A DNA stretch of 64,000 nucleotides from Gnetum montanum (GCA_015680685.1 MNCI01007961.1:298619-362618); one strand, 5' to 3'; shown: positions 11,358 to 23,765, counted from the stretch's first letter. Notes: generated by a model not told the origin, from the sequence alone. Numbers and translations: made by a program.

Positions 11358-14300
11358 CTATAGCATAGCATTAAAGTAATTAAACTGAGGGGTGCTAGCA
11401 TCAATCTCAATAGGTATCTGGTCTAGACCAAGCCTGAGTCTACGCCCAATCTTCTTTACTGAAATATCCATCCAATGCCTGCCACTAGGCTCAGCATTCG
11501 CAGCAGCAACTTTCTCCCTTCCCAAGGTCATCCACTTTAGAGGTTCTCGAGAAAGGAAGGCGGTTGCGGTCTCTCCTGTAGGAAATTTCACCCTCAAGTT
11601 AGAAGATTTCAGGACCTCCAGCTACTCTTTAAATTTGGCATAAGCCTCAGAAGCACCGATGGCCTTCATGAACATTTTGTATGAGAATGCCTCCACAGCA
11701 GCATCTTTATACAACCTTCGATGGGTTTTGTTTTCTAGCTTATATGTATATTTGTGATCCCTCTAGGTTTTCCCCCATTCAAAGACCTTGGTGTTGATAT
11801 CCTTCATATCTTGGCACTTCTGGACTAGCAAGTCCATCTACATCTATTGTTCGATTATTTCATGGGTAGACTCGACATTTTGACGAACGACAGTCCAAAA
11901 CCTGGCATAGTTGTCTACAGTCCTCTGCAAATCAATAGAGTCAGGGTTATGTTTTGTGAGGAAATTGATCCTCGACCTAAGGTTCCCCACCTTGGTGACT
12001 AGTTCAGCCTCTCTCTGCTCAGCCCTTTGGAGTCATTTTCATAGGTCCTCGTTAGTGCGTCTGCACTCCCACAGAGAGCACACCGAGTCCAAGACACATT
12101 TTTAAGCCTCATCAAACATAGGACGAGACACCTCGATCATGTCAGGCAAGAGTGCGGGCACCATGCCAACCTCCATAGGTCATGCTGGGTCCCACTTGAA
12201 CCAAGAAGCTATTCAGCATAGAAAGTATAGTAATCATGTTAGCATAACATGATCAATGAGCTCAAGAGTTTTAGCGTAGCAATATAGGGACAGTCAACAC
12301 TCCTACTTACCCGCACGAGGGTCCACCTACTGAAGGTGTTTGATCATGTCATCAACAAGCCCCTAAACAAACACAAACTTGTTAGGAACTTTAGTCCATG
12401 ACTCCGTACAAGGCGGAGGAGGTCCTGAGACATCAGCAGTAGCACCTATTACATGATCGAACATGTCAGAAATGGCCAAAATAGACTATGATAAGGCACA
12501 GGCAAAGCCTAACTCACCAGCATCTAGCTGCAGTCTTTCTTCTTGCCAATGCAAGACGATCACGGTAGGCTTGGTAGAATGCTCAGCCAAGTCCATGAAA
12601 GCCCCTACCTCATGCGCTAGTGCCTTTCCTTTCAGGAAAGTAGTGTCTTTGTTATTTTGTGGAGGTACCTCGTCATTGGTAGGAAGAGGCTCCCTAATGA
12701 CAAGAGCCCCTACCCTAGAAATAGGAGCTCCATTATTCCTGATCGAGACCCTCTCCTCCAAAACTGAGGCCCCTGTTCTTTATTTGTCACCCCGTCCTGA
12801 GGGGCGACACTTCCTCGTCGCCTTCTTCTTCATCTTCTTCTTCTTTTACTCACAAAAGGGCATAGGTACGTCAATTCAAAATAAATTAACTCAAAACAGA
12901 TGCCATGCTATGATGCATTGCCTAAAAAAGCATAAAATAGTGGATAATAGAAAAGTAAACATTATATAGAAAAATGCTCACCAATGGGGGGTTGTGTTCA
13001 CTGCAACTTAAACCGCATTCTTCACCCCTCTTCTTCATGAAGGCTTTCCCTAGCTAGGGGAGGTCTCTTTCTTTGCAACTTTGTAGGCACGGTCTCAGCC
13101 ATGAGACGTTCACCCTGTGTCACATTGCCAATTATGGTAGGGGCATCTCTCCTACACTATCTTGGCCACAAGAACTATGAGCTACTAGACCTTTAGTCAT
13201 TAGAGATAATAACTCACCAACCATTTTCAAGGGATCCTAGGCTTGCATAGTCTGAACAACCTATCGAATCCATGGCTTGGGAATCTGGTAGTGATCTAGC
13301 TCGGACTAGACTCCATCCTCTTGGACCACCAGGAACTCCATGAAATGCTTTAAAAAACCTATGTAGAAAGCATAGTGTATGTTAGAGCGGGACTCCATTT
13401 GCTAACGGAGCCCCAAAATCTTTCCCTACAAACAACTACATAGGAACTCAGCCCAGTTATAATGGGCCCCCTCCTCCATGACTTTCCACATTACCCAAGC
13501 CTGCTCAAGCCCCAGGACCTTCCCTTGGTGAGCAATTGAGGGAATGCATGGGCATAGAAAATCGGGTATATCCCCATGGTAGGACCATCCTTAATCTTTT
13601 CCATAGGAAACCCCTTTCGCTCCTTGGTGAGCCTTAGCCACTCCTCGATGTGCTACTTCTAAAGTGTCAACTCCTACTTGTTCTTCGACATCACATCAGC
13701 ACCATCAATAGAGATGCCAAACAAAATTGCAAATAGCTGGTCATTAATGTCAATGACCACCCATACATACATACGAAAGTAGCTCGCTTGCCTGGAGAAG
13801 GAGTTGACCAAGGAAAGATCTCGGTAGTAGGGACACCCAGATTTGGAGCCATGAACAAATCCATAAGTCCAGCCATTCAGATTTTATTGAGCAATAGGAT
13901 TGGAGCCCCTCATTCTGACTAGCTCTGGCTCACCCCTACTTCACCATATTTTAAGTAGATGTTTTCCCCTTGCCTTTTGGTAGTTACCATCATCACCTCA
14001 TGAGGCTTCCTTGCTCCTACAGCAATGATCACAAAACGTACTTAGCATGACAACTTAAAAAAAACTATGAAAGCACTGAGCATGTGGCACCCACCTGTTA
14101 ATCCACCAGGTCTATACGGTGAGGGGAATAGTGGGAGTTCAGCCACTAGGACCACTTTGAGCATGACCTGCTTAAAAGGTTCTCTCCACTCCTTGTCCAG
14201 CCACCCATTCACCCTATACCAATCGTAGAAGGTGGCGAGCATGCATATGTGGGAATGGTATCCCTCCCTGTAATGAGCAATCACGCCTACCCACAGGCTC

Positions 14301-15552
14301 TTGGTAGAGGAAAATTCCCATAAAGCTAGCTGCATTGTGGCCAGATCACCCGACTGATCATGAATCCCATCATTGTTAATAAAGAACCTAGTGACAAGCA
14401 CACACTATTAACACTCTACCAAATATGGCCGACGTTGCACAACCAAGCAAAGAAAAGACGCAAAACTCACCTGCCAACATAATAGACAATCCCTTGTGGG
14501 TTCTGAAAGTACATCGCCATGTGGCATGCAAGATACAATGTGTTGAATGGGTGATAACACTGGTATTCTGGCATATCCCAGATCCAAGCTAAGTGCCTCA
14601 ACCCTATTGAGTGCCACGTAGACCCTCCTCCTGGCTTACTGGTGGTCATGTTGCTGGGAAGGTATCATAGGATGCCCCAATTTTTCCCTGGTAGTATGGC
14701 CTCTATTATACCAAAAGCTTGCTCTTTGTCTAAGGAGGACCAAACCATGAGACTAAAATGGCTTAGAAGGAATTGTAAGAAGTCTCGCATCCCATTCTTG
14801 AACCAAAAAGCTTACTCTCCTAGACATATCAAGGGAGGAGGAACATTGGCCATAGTTCTACCCACATGACATACGACCCCTTCAAGGTCCAAAACAATCA
14901 GCCTAGACCTCAGCCCTACCCTACATAACAAAAATAGCAAATATTGACATCAAATTCCAACGCAATGCATGCACAACATGGCAACACTTAGCAGAACGTG
15001 AATGCAGCATAACATAACCCCTTTTTCATCATAGCGTAGCAAAGATGCGAAAGCCTAGCGTAGCAAGAACATGCAAGTAGCTTACCGTAGTAGCAAAATA
15101 ACTAACAACATGCTCAAAAATAAATACGCACCACGATGCTATATCACACATAACCAAATCCTCCTGATGGTTTTACATCATAGCATGCCAAGGTCAAGTA
15201 ACTTAAAGGACCCTGGCCTCGAAACTATGACAACTGCGGTGGCAACGGTGGCCTTGCATGCAGTCACAACAAGGCCCTTGCATAACAGTGATGACCAAAA
15301 GAAAGAGAGACCACGGCAACACAAAAGCTAAAACAACACGGCTGCAAAAAATACAAATAGCAAAACAAATGAGATGCAAAACTAGAGCAAAAATTGGTAG
15401 AGGGCGCAAGATGAAAAGAGTAAAGGAAACATGAAAACTCACTGGGTCAATGGTGTGCCCTCCTACACTAAAACATGTGCTTGTGGCCCACGTCTCAAGG
15501 TCTTTTTCACCTCCCCAACCTTTGCAAGCACCAACTGAGTTTTAGGATCCAT
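11358..15552 (-). pseudogene. E2 antisense spliced gene with FCP1/NIF-like HAD domain
   Basis: Opposite to E2, between PR and RT. Exon 1 15552-15443 (start MDPKTQ), exon 2 14920-14471, exon 3 14387-14095, exon 4 from 14016; GT-AG at each visible border, phases 2, 2 and 1, identical to E3. Exon 2 carries LIVLDLEGVV (HAD motif I, as in the plant NIF-type DLNG variant), FWFKNGMRDFLQFL, LMVWSS (motif II) and NTLYLACHM...FQNPQG, which matches the NTLLLDDSP...NPP region but lacks the DD. Exon 4 (about 13850-13690) has LFGISIDGADV, matching LFGVPADGVNV in E3. The C-terminus (11597-11358) aligns with E3 (SREPLKW, GLD). Later exon borders unresolved. Several stops and frameshifts. HAD assignment is by motif only. 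Confidence 0.7.
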
Positions 15553-15840
15553 GGCCCTACTTGCAGATTTATGACCTCTGCTTTAGAAATTGCTCTGCGC
15601 TTCGAGATCGTCGAGTGCTTCAATGAGGATTTTGCACTTTTATGATGAAAATGTCAAAATTACCAGGGTTCAATCCTTATTTATTCCAATAATGGCAAAA
15701 TGCAGAAACTTTCTCTCTCTCTCTCTCTCTCTCCGATTAATGTCGAACATGATGTACAACGTAGCATGCTTGCAACGGCATCATGACACTATTAGCATTT
15801 AAACCTTGACACACTTCAGACCAATTACTCACCTTCTCAA
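15553..15840 (-). promoter_or_regulatory. Probable 5' region of the E2 antisense gene, with (GA)n tract
   Basis: Upstream of exon 1 on the minus strand. Contains a (TC)n microsatellite at about 15712-15733 (GA on the gene strand) and an AATAAATAAGG stretch near 15676-15686 that could be a weak TATA. E3 has a clear TATA in the matching place; here the evidence is weak. Confidence 0.35.
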
Positions 15841-16290
15841 AAAATAATATAATAATATTTTTTTTAATTAAAGGTCCAAAAAGACCTTAAACTAATAAGC
15901 CTAGCATGGTTACATTCCTCAAGACCTAAAAATAGTAATTTCGACTCATAATGATCATAGTCAGCAATGACATTAGACTAACTACACTCTTACATTAGCA
16001 GTTACTTCATGCACCTTGACATAGGCGATATTTTATTTCCTAATGGCTTCATGTCTTCATTCCTGCACTGGCAGTTCGACACCCTTGGCACTCACAATTT
16101 CATTCTTTTTATCATTATCAAGATTTTACATGTCGCAATATGGTAGTCTGAGATGACACAAAACTAGCAGTTTGGTATTCGCATATTAGCGGTTACACAA
16201 CTTTGCACTTCATATCAAAAATTTACATATCTTTAAAAAATCTAGACTTTTATGCCTTGGGGGTCTGCCATGACCTTAAACTAGCAAACT
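15841..16290 (+). repeat. Hairpin-tail repeat array before E2 RT
   Basis: Dispersed units on the plus strand: GGTC-CAAAAA-GACC-TTAAACTA near 15870, GTC-TGAGAT-GAC-ACAAAACTAGC near 16145, GGTC-TGCCAT-GACC-TTAAACTAGC at 16262-16285, with decayed ones between. They separate the antisense gene from RT, as in E3. Confidence 0.7.
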
Positions 16291-16439
16291 CTCAATCTTT
16301 ACATCACCTTACTTAGCAAGTCGCATATCGGTGTTGCTTTGCAGATTTACGTGTCACACAATCTCTAATGACCCTTACCTAGGCTTTCATCTTATGATGG
16401 TAGGTCAAACAAGAGATGGAAACCTTTCTTGCCCTTTCC

Positions 16440-17467
16440 ACACCCCTAATGTTAGTAGGACCACAAGGCAAGCTTGTGAGACAGTTGAACCCTGACATGA
16501 TCGACTAGGGATCAACTACGATTAACACTATAGCAACCTTAGAAGCACCCCTAGATTTGCCTAGACACCCATAGATTTAGAGGCCAAGGATGTAACTGAG
16601 GATCCTCTTGTCGAAATACCCATAACCACGTCAAGAAGGGAGGTAAAGACATTAAGACTTAGCTCTCTCCAAGACACAAAAATATGTGAGGGCATAATTA
16701 AAACTTTGCAGGATTACATCGATGTTTTCACATGGTCATACGGCAAGATGCCAAGTCTGGATCTACGGATGATTCAGCATAACATCATCCTAGACCCACA
16801 CGTAACGGCAGTCAAGTAAAAAGCATGTAAGATTAAGCGAAAAATCACATTGGTCATAAGGGATGAAATCACTAAGCTATACCGAGCAGGTTTCATCCGC
16901 GCAGTCGACTATTCAGAGTGGGTGTCCAACATCATTGTAGTTTCGAAGAAAATAGGAGGGCTATGAATCTGTATAGACTTCCAGGACCTGAACAAGGCAA
17001 CGATCAAAGACAACTTCCCACTCCCGAGCATCGATCAGCTCATCGATACCATAGCTAGTCATGTTTTGCTATCCTTCATGGATGGCTTCTTCAGATACAA
17101 CCAAATACGCATCAACCTAGAGCACCAGCTGTCGAGAACCTTAATGACTCCATGGAGAACCTTCTACTATACCATGTTTCCTTTCAAGCTCAAGAATGCT
17201 AGAGAAACCTACTAGTGATCCATGACCTACAATTTTAGTGACTACATCCTAGAAACGTTAAACGGCTATGTGGATGATATAGCGGTTAAGTCCAAAGAGG
17301 CAGCTCATCACCCACATGACCTAGAGTCAGTTATCAAGTGTTTTCCAAGGCATGATTTATGCCTTAATCCTAAGAAGTATGTCTTTGGAGTAAAGACCAG
17401 ATGCATGTTAGGATTTGTAGTATCAGAGGCCGAAATACAGGTGGACCCGAACAAAGTCAAGGCCATC
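16440..17467 (+). pseudogene. E2 reverse transcriptase, N-terminal part, copy A
   Basis: RNA-dependent DNA polymerase domain. Recognisable blocks: DEITKLYRAGFI, WVSNIIVVSKK, DFQDLNKATIKDNFPLPSIDQL, MFPFKLKNA and the catalytic YVDD at 17267-17278, then GFVVSEAEIQVDPNKVKAI, where E3 interrupts it. Compared with copy B it has a deletion near 16565 and more stops. This copy is the one continuous with upstream E2 sequence. Confidence 0.85.
17463..17467. repeat. E3 target site CCATC, duplicated copy A
   Basis: CCATC before the E3 LTR start (TGTAT...). Identical to 31527-31531 and to 49765-49769. Confidence 0.85.
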
Positions 17468-18761
17468 TGTATCGTCCGAAATCGTCAGTCTCCAGCTAGA
17501 AGGAAACAGAAACCAGGGGATCATCGAACATGCACAGAAGACCCTACATTCTCTTGAGGTCAAGCTAGAATTAATGAAGGTAGAGTACCTTGAGTGGTCT
17601 GCTGATGGATCAGGTAAGGATTTCCCCGAACATACATCGAAGTGCTATACACTGGGGTATATGTGAACAGCGTAACTGATGTAAAATGAGATGTAAATGG
17701 CATAACTGATGTAAATGGAGCATAAACGTACCAAAATGTAAACAANNNNNNNNNNNNNNNNNNGGTGGATGTAGGGATGACAGTGTGCTGGTTCAAACTG
17801 CAGGCACAGTGTAGAGGCTGTATGCTCAACGTACAAGGTTGAGGTCCATCGTACAAGGCTCTCTACTCTAGTTCTTAGCATCTCTATTTTTCTCTCTAGT
17901 TTTCTCTAAATTGCCGACCTCTATCTAATGAAAAATTAGGGTTTTTATACAGGTTTAGACATTAGACTCGGGTTGGATGACACGTGGCACATTGGCTAGG
18001 TCTGAAAGAATAAAATTTTACAAGTATACAACATGCTGCATCTACTGAGCATATACACTAGGCGTATATGCTGTATCTGGTGGGCATAAACTCTGGGCGT
18101 ATACGCTAGACATGCAGGACGTATACACTGGGCGCATACGTTGGATGTGCTAGGCGTATACGCTGGATGTGCTGGGCATATACGTTGGGCGTATAGACTC
18201 CAGGATGCATGTTGTGGACACCTGATGATTGCTCTGCCCGTGTGCATTGATGCTCTCTGCCAAGTCTTGCTCTGCAGTGCTGCTTCCATGCCATCTTCGA
18301 GGAATGCATGTTGGGCATATACATCAGTCGTACAGGCTGAGCGTACTTGTGAGGCATGTACGCTAGGCGTTTACACTGGGCATATACGCTGTGGATGTGT
18401 ACGCTGGGTGTATACACTGGGCATATACACTAAGCATATACGCTGGGCATATACGCTATGGATACAATCTGGGGTGTATATGCTGGGCATATATGTTGAA
18501 AATGTCAAGCGTATACATTGGACGTATATGCTGAAAATGCATACTTAGCATAAACTAAGTACTTTGAGCTCTAAAGTTGCCATGTTTGATAGAAGATGTT
18601 GTCGTGGTCATCAGTAGGTCCTAGGGAACTACTTCTTGTTGAGTTCGACTCCCCTTGAAACTGTTTGTGGGGCCCTCAAGCTTCAACCTTGCTGGGGAAC
18701 ACCATGACTTAGCTTGATTCTTGTTGGAGAAGTACTAAGCTCGAAATTTTGTGGTGTTTCA
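17468..18761 (-). repeat. E3 3' LTR, copy A (with assembly gap)
   Basis: Matches 31532-32942. Ends in plus orientation GTGGTGTTTCA, i.e. TGAAACACC on the element strand. TATA on the minus strand at 17941-17950 (GTATAAAAAC). GCGTATACGC-type palindromic array at about 18030-18545. An N gap at 17746-17763 removes internal sequence. Confidence 0.88.
17746..17763. other. Assembly gap (18 N)
   Basis: The homologous interval in copy B (31810-31944) is 135 bases, so the gap is probably under-sized by about 117 bases. Confidence 0.95.
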
Positions 18762-19797
18762 TTGGCCCCTCTTTATTGACTCTTGGAGGAATTGACCCAA
18801 GAAGCGTTGACAAAGAAGTGCAAAATACCACAAGCAACTCGATAGAGACTTTGTCCTTTGCCACCTGACTAGACATCATCGCACCGTATTCAATAGTACA
18901 TGGGATTGTGGGAAATGGAATTTGTATTTGATAGGAAAAGGGGAACTGTGGGGATTCAAGAGGAATCAAGGTTATGCATAGTGAAAGGGATGTTCTGGTG
19001 TTTATGTGGGTCATGTCGATCCATGTCAATAGCCATTGTTTGGCAGACTCGGAATCAAGACATGAGATCTGTGTCCTTTGGTGGAACAAGACTCTTGGTT
19101 AGTATCCGAGAGGACTTGTTGACAAAACCAAAGCCACGTGATGATGTGTTGCATTCTTTGGAGAAACAAGACCCCTGTTTAGTGTTTTAGGAGGGGCCTA
19201 TTGGTGGAGAGCAAAACCATGCAATGGGATGTTTCTTGATTGTTTTAGACATGAGTGTTTGCTTTTGAGGCAACTACCATCCTATCTTGTATTTTATGTG
19301 GGAAGGGACAACGTTTTTTTTTGTTCTTCTACTTATGCCCAAATGCCATGTTGTGGGTTGCAACTGCTTAGGAGTGGTGCAATTTGCAATGGTATGTTCG
19401 ATGTTTCGGGCTGTACTAGATGTGTTAAGGATGTAACCAAGTATAAGATGTTGAGGGGTAGGTGGGATATGAAATGGGGGATGTACTAGTGAATGGCTTG
19501 ATTAGTCTTGTCACGTGTGCTATGAACAATGTCTCACCTTGTTGCTTATGACAAAGTGCATTCTTGTGTGAACACCTTTGAGTGTCATCCTACAAACACA
19601 ACTCCAAGAAGACAAGAAAACCATGAGCGAGTAAGCGAGCTTAGACTTAAACAGCTATTGATAGAACAAAGGCGCTGGATGAGATTTCAGGCACTGTATA
19701 TGGCTGGCAGCAGTGTGGTTAGGATCGGCCGATGGTGAGCAATGCAATTATTCTGATGAAGTTTGAATGTAGCCATAGATTGAGAAACTAGAGATGA
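18762..19797. other. E3 copy A interval between 3' LTR and hairpin array
   Basis: Starts with the complement of the polypurine tract (TTGGCCCCTCTTTATTG at 18762-18778). The rest is non-coding as far as I can see; plus-strand frames at 18900-19190 and 19229-19489 are shared with copy B but resemble nothing known. Confidence 0.6.
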
Positions 19798-20165
19798 AAT
19801 TGCTAGTTTATAGTCTTAGCGGACCATGAAGAGACAAACCAGTTTATAGTCTTAATGGACTCTGGTGAATGCAACTGTGGTAGTTTACTATCGTACCGAA
19901 CAAGTGCTAGTTTGTTGTCATTGCGGACAATGTGTGGTATCAGTTTATCGTCATGATGCCAGGACAAGCTATGGTATCAGTTTATCATCATGATGCTAGG
20001 ACGAGCTGTGGTATCAATTTATCGTCATGATGCTAGGATGAGCTATGATATCAGTTTTAAGTCATGATTCTAGGACTATTCCATTGTATTAGTTTACCGT
20101 CATGATTCTAGGACGAGTTGTGGTATCAGTTTATAGTCGTGATGCCAGGACTCGCACGTACCTAA
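19798..20165 (-). repeat. Hairpin-tail repeat array between INT and 3' LTR, copy A
   Basis: About nine units spaced near 42 bp. On the element strand: CGTC-CTGGCATCAT-GACG-ATAAACT (several copies), TTGTC-CGCAAT-GACAA-CAAACT (19915-19930), AGTC-CATTAA-GACT-ATAAACT (near 19850), GGTC-CGCTAA-GACT-ATAAACT. Stem bases change together while ATAAACT is kept. Confidence 0.8.
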
Positions 20166-20173
20166 GGCTGTAC

Positions 20174-23100
20174 TCAAATATGGAATAGTTTCAAGAACAA
20201 CCGATTGGTCGAATTTGCAAGCTCATGCCCTTCCATATTAGCTAGCTTGAATGCTCCATTGTCGTATGCATTGGTAACCAAGTAGGGCCCTTCCCAATTG
20301 GCTAAGAATTTATCCAGGTGTTCTCGAATGGCTTTGAGCACAAGGTCACCTTCTTTGATAGGGTGCTTATGAATGTCATGCTGATGGTGTTGTCGTTGTT
20401 GTCTTTGGTACCATTCAATCTGGTCGAGTGCATGTATGCATTCCTCCTCCACTGAGTCCAGGTCAATGATGCACAGGTCATTGTTTTTCCCTTTGTCAAG
20501 GAGTCCATAAAGTGTGATTATTAAAGATGGTACCTGTAATTCTAGAGGTAAAATATCTTCTGAACCATAAACAAGACTATATGGCATTTTACCTGTTGAA
20601 GTTCGATGTGTAGTACGATATGCCCACAATGTGTATACCAACTATTCGTGACATCTTCTCTTGCTTTGGGTAAGCATCTTTTTAATTATTGTAATGATGG
20701 TTTTGTTTGTGGCCTCTGCTTGCCCATTGCTCTGAGGGTAGCAAGGGGATGGAAATGAGTTTTTGATCCCCAGACTTTCAAAGAAGGTTTTGGTTTCAGC
20801 ACTGTTGAATTGTGGCCTGTTGTCAGTTATGATGGTCATGGGGATGCCAAAACGGGTCACGATGTTTTCAAGGATGAAGTTGCACACGTGTTTAGATGTG
20901 GTCTTTTGAAGGGGAACTACTTCTACCCACTTCGTGAAGTATTCTATTGCGGTTATGATGAAACTATGCCCTACAGAAGATGAGGGTGTTATTGGTTCGA
21001 AAAGGTCCAGCCCCCACTTTTGAAAGGGCCATGTGATTGACGCTGTATGCAACTCATTTAGTGGGATATGGATTAGATTACTATGTCTTTGACAGGTACT
21101 AAATGTTTTAGCCTTTGAGAGACAATCATACTCCATGTGTGGCCAATAATAGCCTAAGCATCTTATCTTTTTTGTCATTGCTTTTGGTGCTATATGTCCT
21201 CCACATCATTCGTCATGTACTTGCTCAACAATTGTTTGAGCATCAGTGCTACCAACGCATGTCAGCAATATGCCTTTGTAGGATCGATGACACAAGGTGT
21301 CCCCTACCAGTGCATATTGCTTAGAACGTTTTTGTACAATGTCTTTTTGTGCATTCGTTAAGTGTTGCGGTGTTTCACCATGTAGAAGGTACTCTTTCAT
21401 GTCGTCATACCATTCTACTGCGTGTGTTGTAGTAACGGATGCAATTGGCAATGTATCAAGAGTGTCGGTTATTGGTTTGGCACAACTGATTATGGAGCTT
21501 GGCAATGCATGGAACATGTCAGGTGATACATTTAACGCTAGGGTGGCTAGTGCATCTACGATGGTATTATCATTTCTAGAGACATGTTGCACATTGATGT
21601 TTTCGAACTGCCTTATTAAGTGTTTTGCTAAGTCACAGTATGGTTGTAAATGTTGCGCTTTGCATGTATAAATGTCTATGACTTGTTTTAAGACCAGTTG
21701 TGAATCTCCTTTGACCATGAGCCATGTGATGTCTGAAGCTAGTGCTGCCATGAGACCTCTAAGGAGACCTTTGTACTCTACTATGTTGTTGGTACAGTGA
21801 AAATCGAAACAATAAGCAAAGGGTCAGATCTCCCTGGAGGGATAGGTGATGATGGCGGTAACACTTCCCCCTAGAGGGGTGGATGCTCCATCAAAGTCTA
21901 AAATGGCGTCGTAGTCATTGGGTACTATGTCTATTGCACTTATATTTTCATCTGGGAATTTTGGCTCTATTGTTGCTTGATCGTGCGTTGATGACGTGGT
22001 CATTTGATTTGCTATGGCTTGACCCTTAACTAATGATTGTGCTATGTAATTTAGGTCAAACTCAACTATCATTGCTTTCCAACGGGCTATTCGACTTGTC
22101 TCGTAAATATTTCCGGTGATGGCTCTGAGCACATTATCCTTGTAAATTATGTTAACTTGATTATGGAAGAGGTAATGTTGCCATTTCTTTAAAGAAAAGA
22201 CCATGGCTAAACATGACCTCTCCACCTCATTGTATTTCTTCTCATGGCCTACTAATGCATGGCTTAGGTAGTAGACAGGGACCTTAGTTTCATCATCTTG
22301 TTTCTAGCAAAGCATAGACGCGATTGACAAATCCGAAGTGGCAAGGTAGATATAAAATGGTTTATAATTTTGAGGTGGATAAACCATGGGTAGTTGAACA
22401 AGTGCTACTTTAATATTGTCAAATGCTTCCTAGCATTGTGGAGTCCATTCAAAATGAATGTCCTTACGTAGCAAGTGCTTCATATGTTTCAACTTGTCTG
22501 TTAGTTTTTCTATGAAATGTCTGATGAACTATAATCTACCTTGTAGACCTCGAAGTTCGGTAACGTTGCAAGGTGGTTTTAATTTTGTTATGGCCTTAAC
22601 CTTATCGGGGTCTACTTGTATCCCTACTTTCGAGGCTATGTATCCAAGCATTTTTCCTGTCTTGACTCTGAAGACACATTTCTTTGGGTTAAGTCTCAGT
22701 TCATATTTTAAACAACGCTTTAGTACTAGGTCAAGATCTTGTACATGTTGTTCTGATGTCTTTGATTTAACCACAATATCGTCCATGTAGTCGTTGAGCG
22801 AGTGTAACATGTAATTGCTAAAAATTAATGTCATTTCCCTTTGATATGTGGCCCTAGCATTCTTGAGACTGAAGGGCATCATTATGTAACAAAAGCTTCC
22901 CCATGGTGTCATAAAGGTAGTTTAGAGCTGATGCTCCGAGTTAATGTGTATTTGGTTGTATCCTGAGAAGCCATCCATAAAAGATAATAGGGCATGCCCA
23001 GTAGTCAAGTCAACAAGTTGATCGATGCTGGGTAGAGGAAAATCATCTTTTATGGTTGCAATGTTTAGATCTCAGAAGTCAATGCATAAGCGAATGCTTC

Positions 23101-23740
23101 TGTTCTTCTTCGGGATTATGAGCATGTTGGATACCCAATCGATGTAATCAACAACCCAAATGAAACCAGCCTAATAAAGTTTGATGGTCTTATTACAAAC
23201 TGCTAATGCTACCTCAGGTTTAACCTTTCGTGCCTTTTATTTTACCGGCCTCAATTTCAGATCAAGGATAATGTTATGTTGGACGATTCGAGGGTCTAAC
23301 CTGGGCATGTCTGTGTAAGACCAAGTGAATGCTTTCATGTTATTTCAAAGCACATCTTCTATGTTATTGGCTAGTTGAGGCTGCAATAATGTACTTAACT
23401 TTAATATTTTGGTTTCACCATCAGGCATAATGATGGGGGTTTTGGTCAATGGATCTTTGGTGATGTTTTCTGCTTCTATGTCAAGAGATTTTATCATACC
23501 TTTGTGGTTATCTAGTGTTTGATGTGTCGAGGCTATGAGTGTGTCTTCCATTGATGTATCTAAGCTGATGAAGTTTATGTCAATTTGTCTTATGATTTTT
23601 TCATATGATCCATCGATGATTAACGGTGCGGATAAATGCTGACAATCCATCGGGCTTGATCTTGCCAATAAACAGAGAGCAGAATGAGCTAATAGGTATT
23701 GTTCCATGTTCTCTGGAAACTTAAATCGTGTGTACATGCA
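20174..23740 (-). pseudogene. E3 copy A pol: RT, RNase H, aRNase H, integrase
   Basis: One reading frame from 23737 to 20174, broken only by stop codons. RT: catalytic YMDD at 22778-22789, followed by LNPKKCVFRVKTGKMLGYIAS. RNase H: LFHNQVNIIYKDNVLRAI and VEFDLNYIAQ (22190-22050). Second, archaeal-like RNase H: LDFDGAST (about 21900), VKGDSQLVLKQV and VSRNDNTIVDALA (21700-21550). Integrase: Zn finger (GGHIAP...CSTCQRH), DDE core with D in GLDLF, D in ITDN, E in GQAEATNK, and a C-terminal GPYLVTNAYDNGAFKLA. A TAG at 20642-20644 replaces a conserved Gln before LVYTLWAYRTT. The double RNase H is typical of the Tat group. Confidence 0.9.
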
Positions 23741-23765
23741 TGATGGTGGTTTATCATCACACCGG

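Noticed and set aside
18141-18548. 135-codon plus-strand frame rich in Cys/Tyr/Gly, with similar ones at 32406 and 49065
   Set aside because: It is translation of the GCGTATACGC palindromic array in the E3 LTR; frame and length differ between LTR copies.
18900-19190. Plus-strand frame of 96 codons, conserved as 69 codons in copy B (33081-33290)
   Set aside because: Similarity follows from the recent duplication; copy B has an early stop and the protein resembles nothing known. Kept only as an unexplained interval.
19798-20165. CRISPR-like array (regular repeats with spacers)
   Set aside because: Repeats are short degenerate hairpins inside a plant retrotransposon, units are unequal, spacers are part of the repeat, and no cas genes exist.
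20302-20508. Overlapping minus-strand frames inside integrase (MDSLTKGKT...), also at 34461
   Set aside because: Shadow of the integrase frame in another phase.
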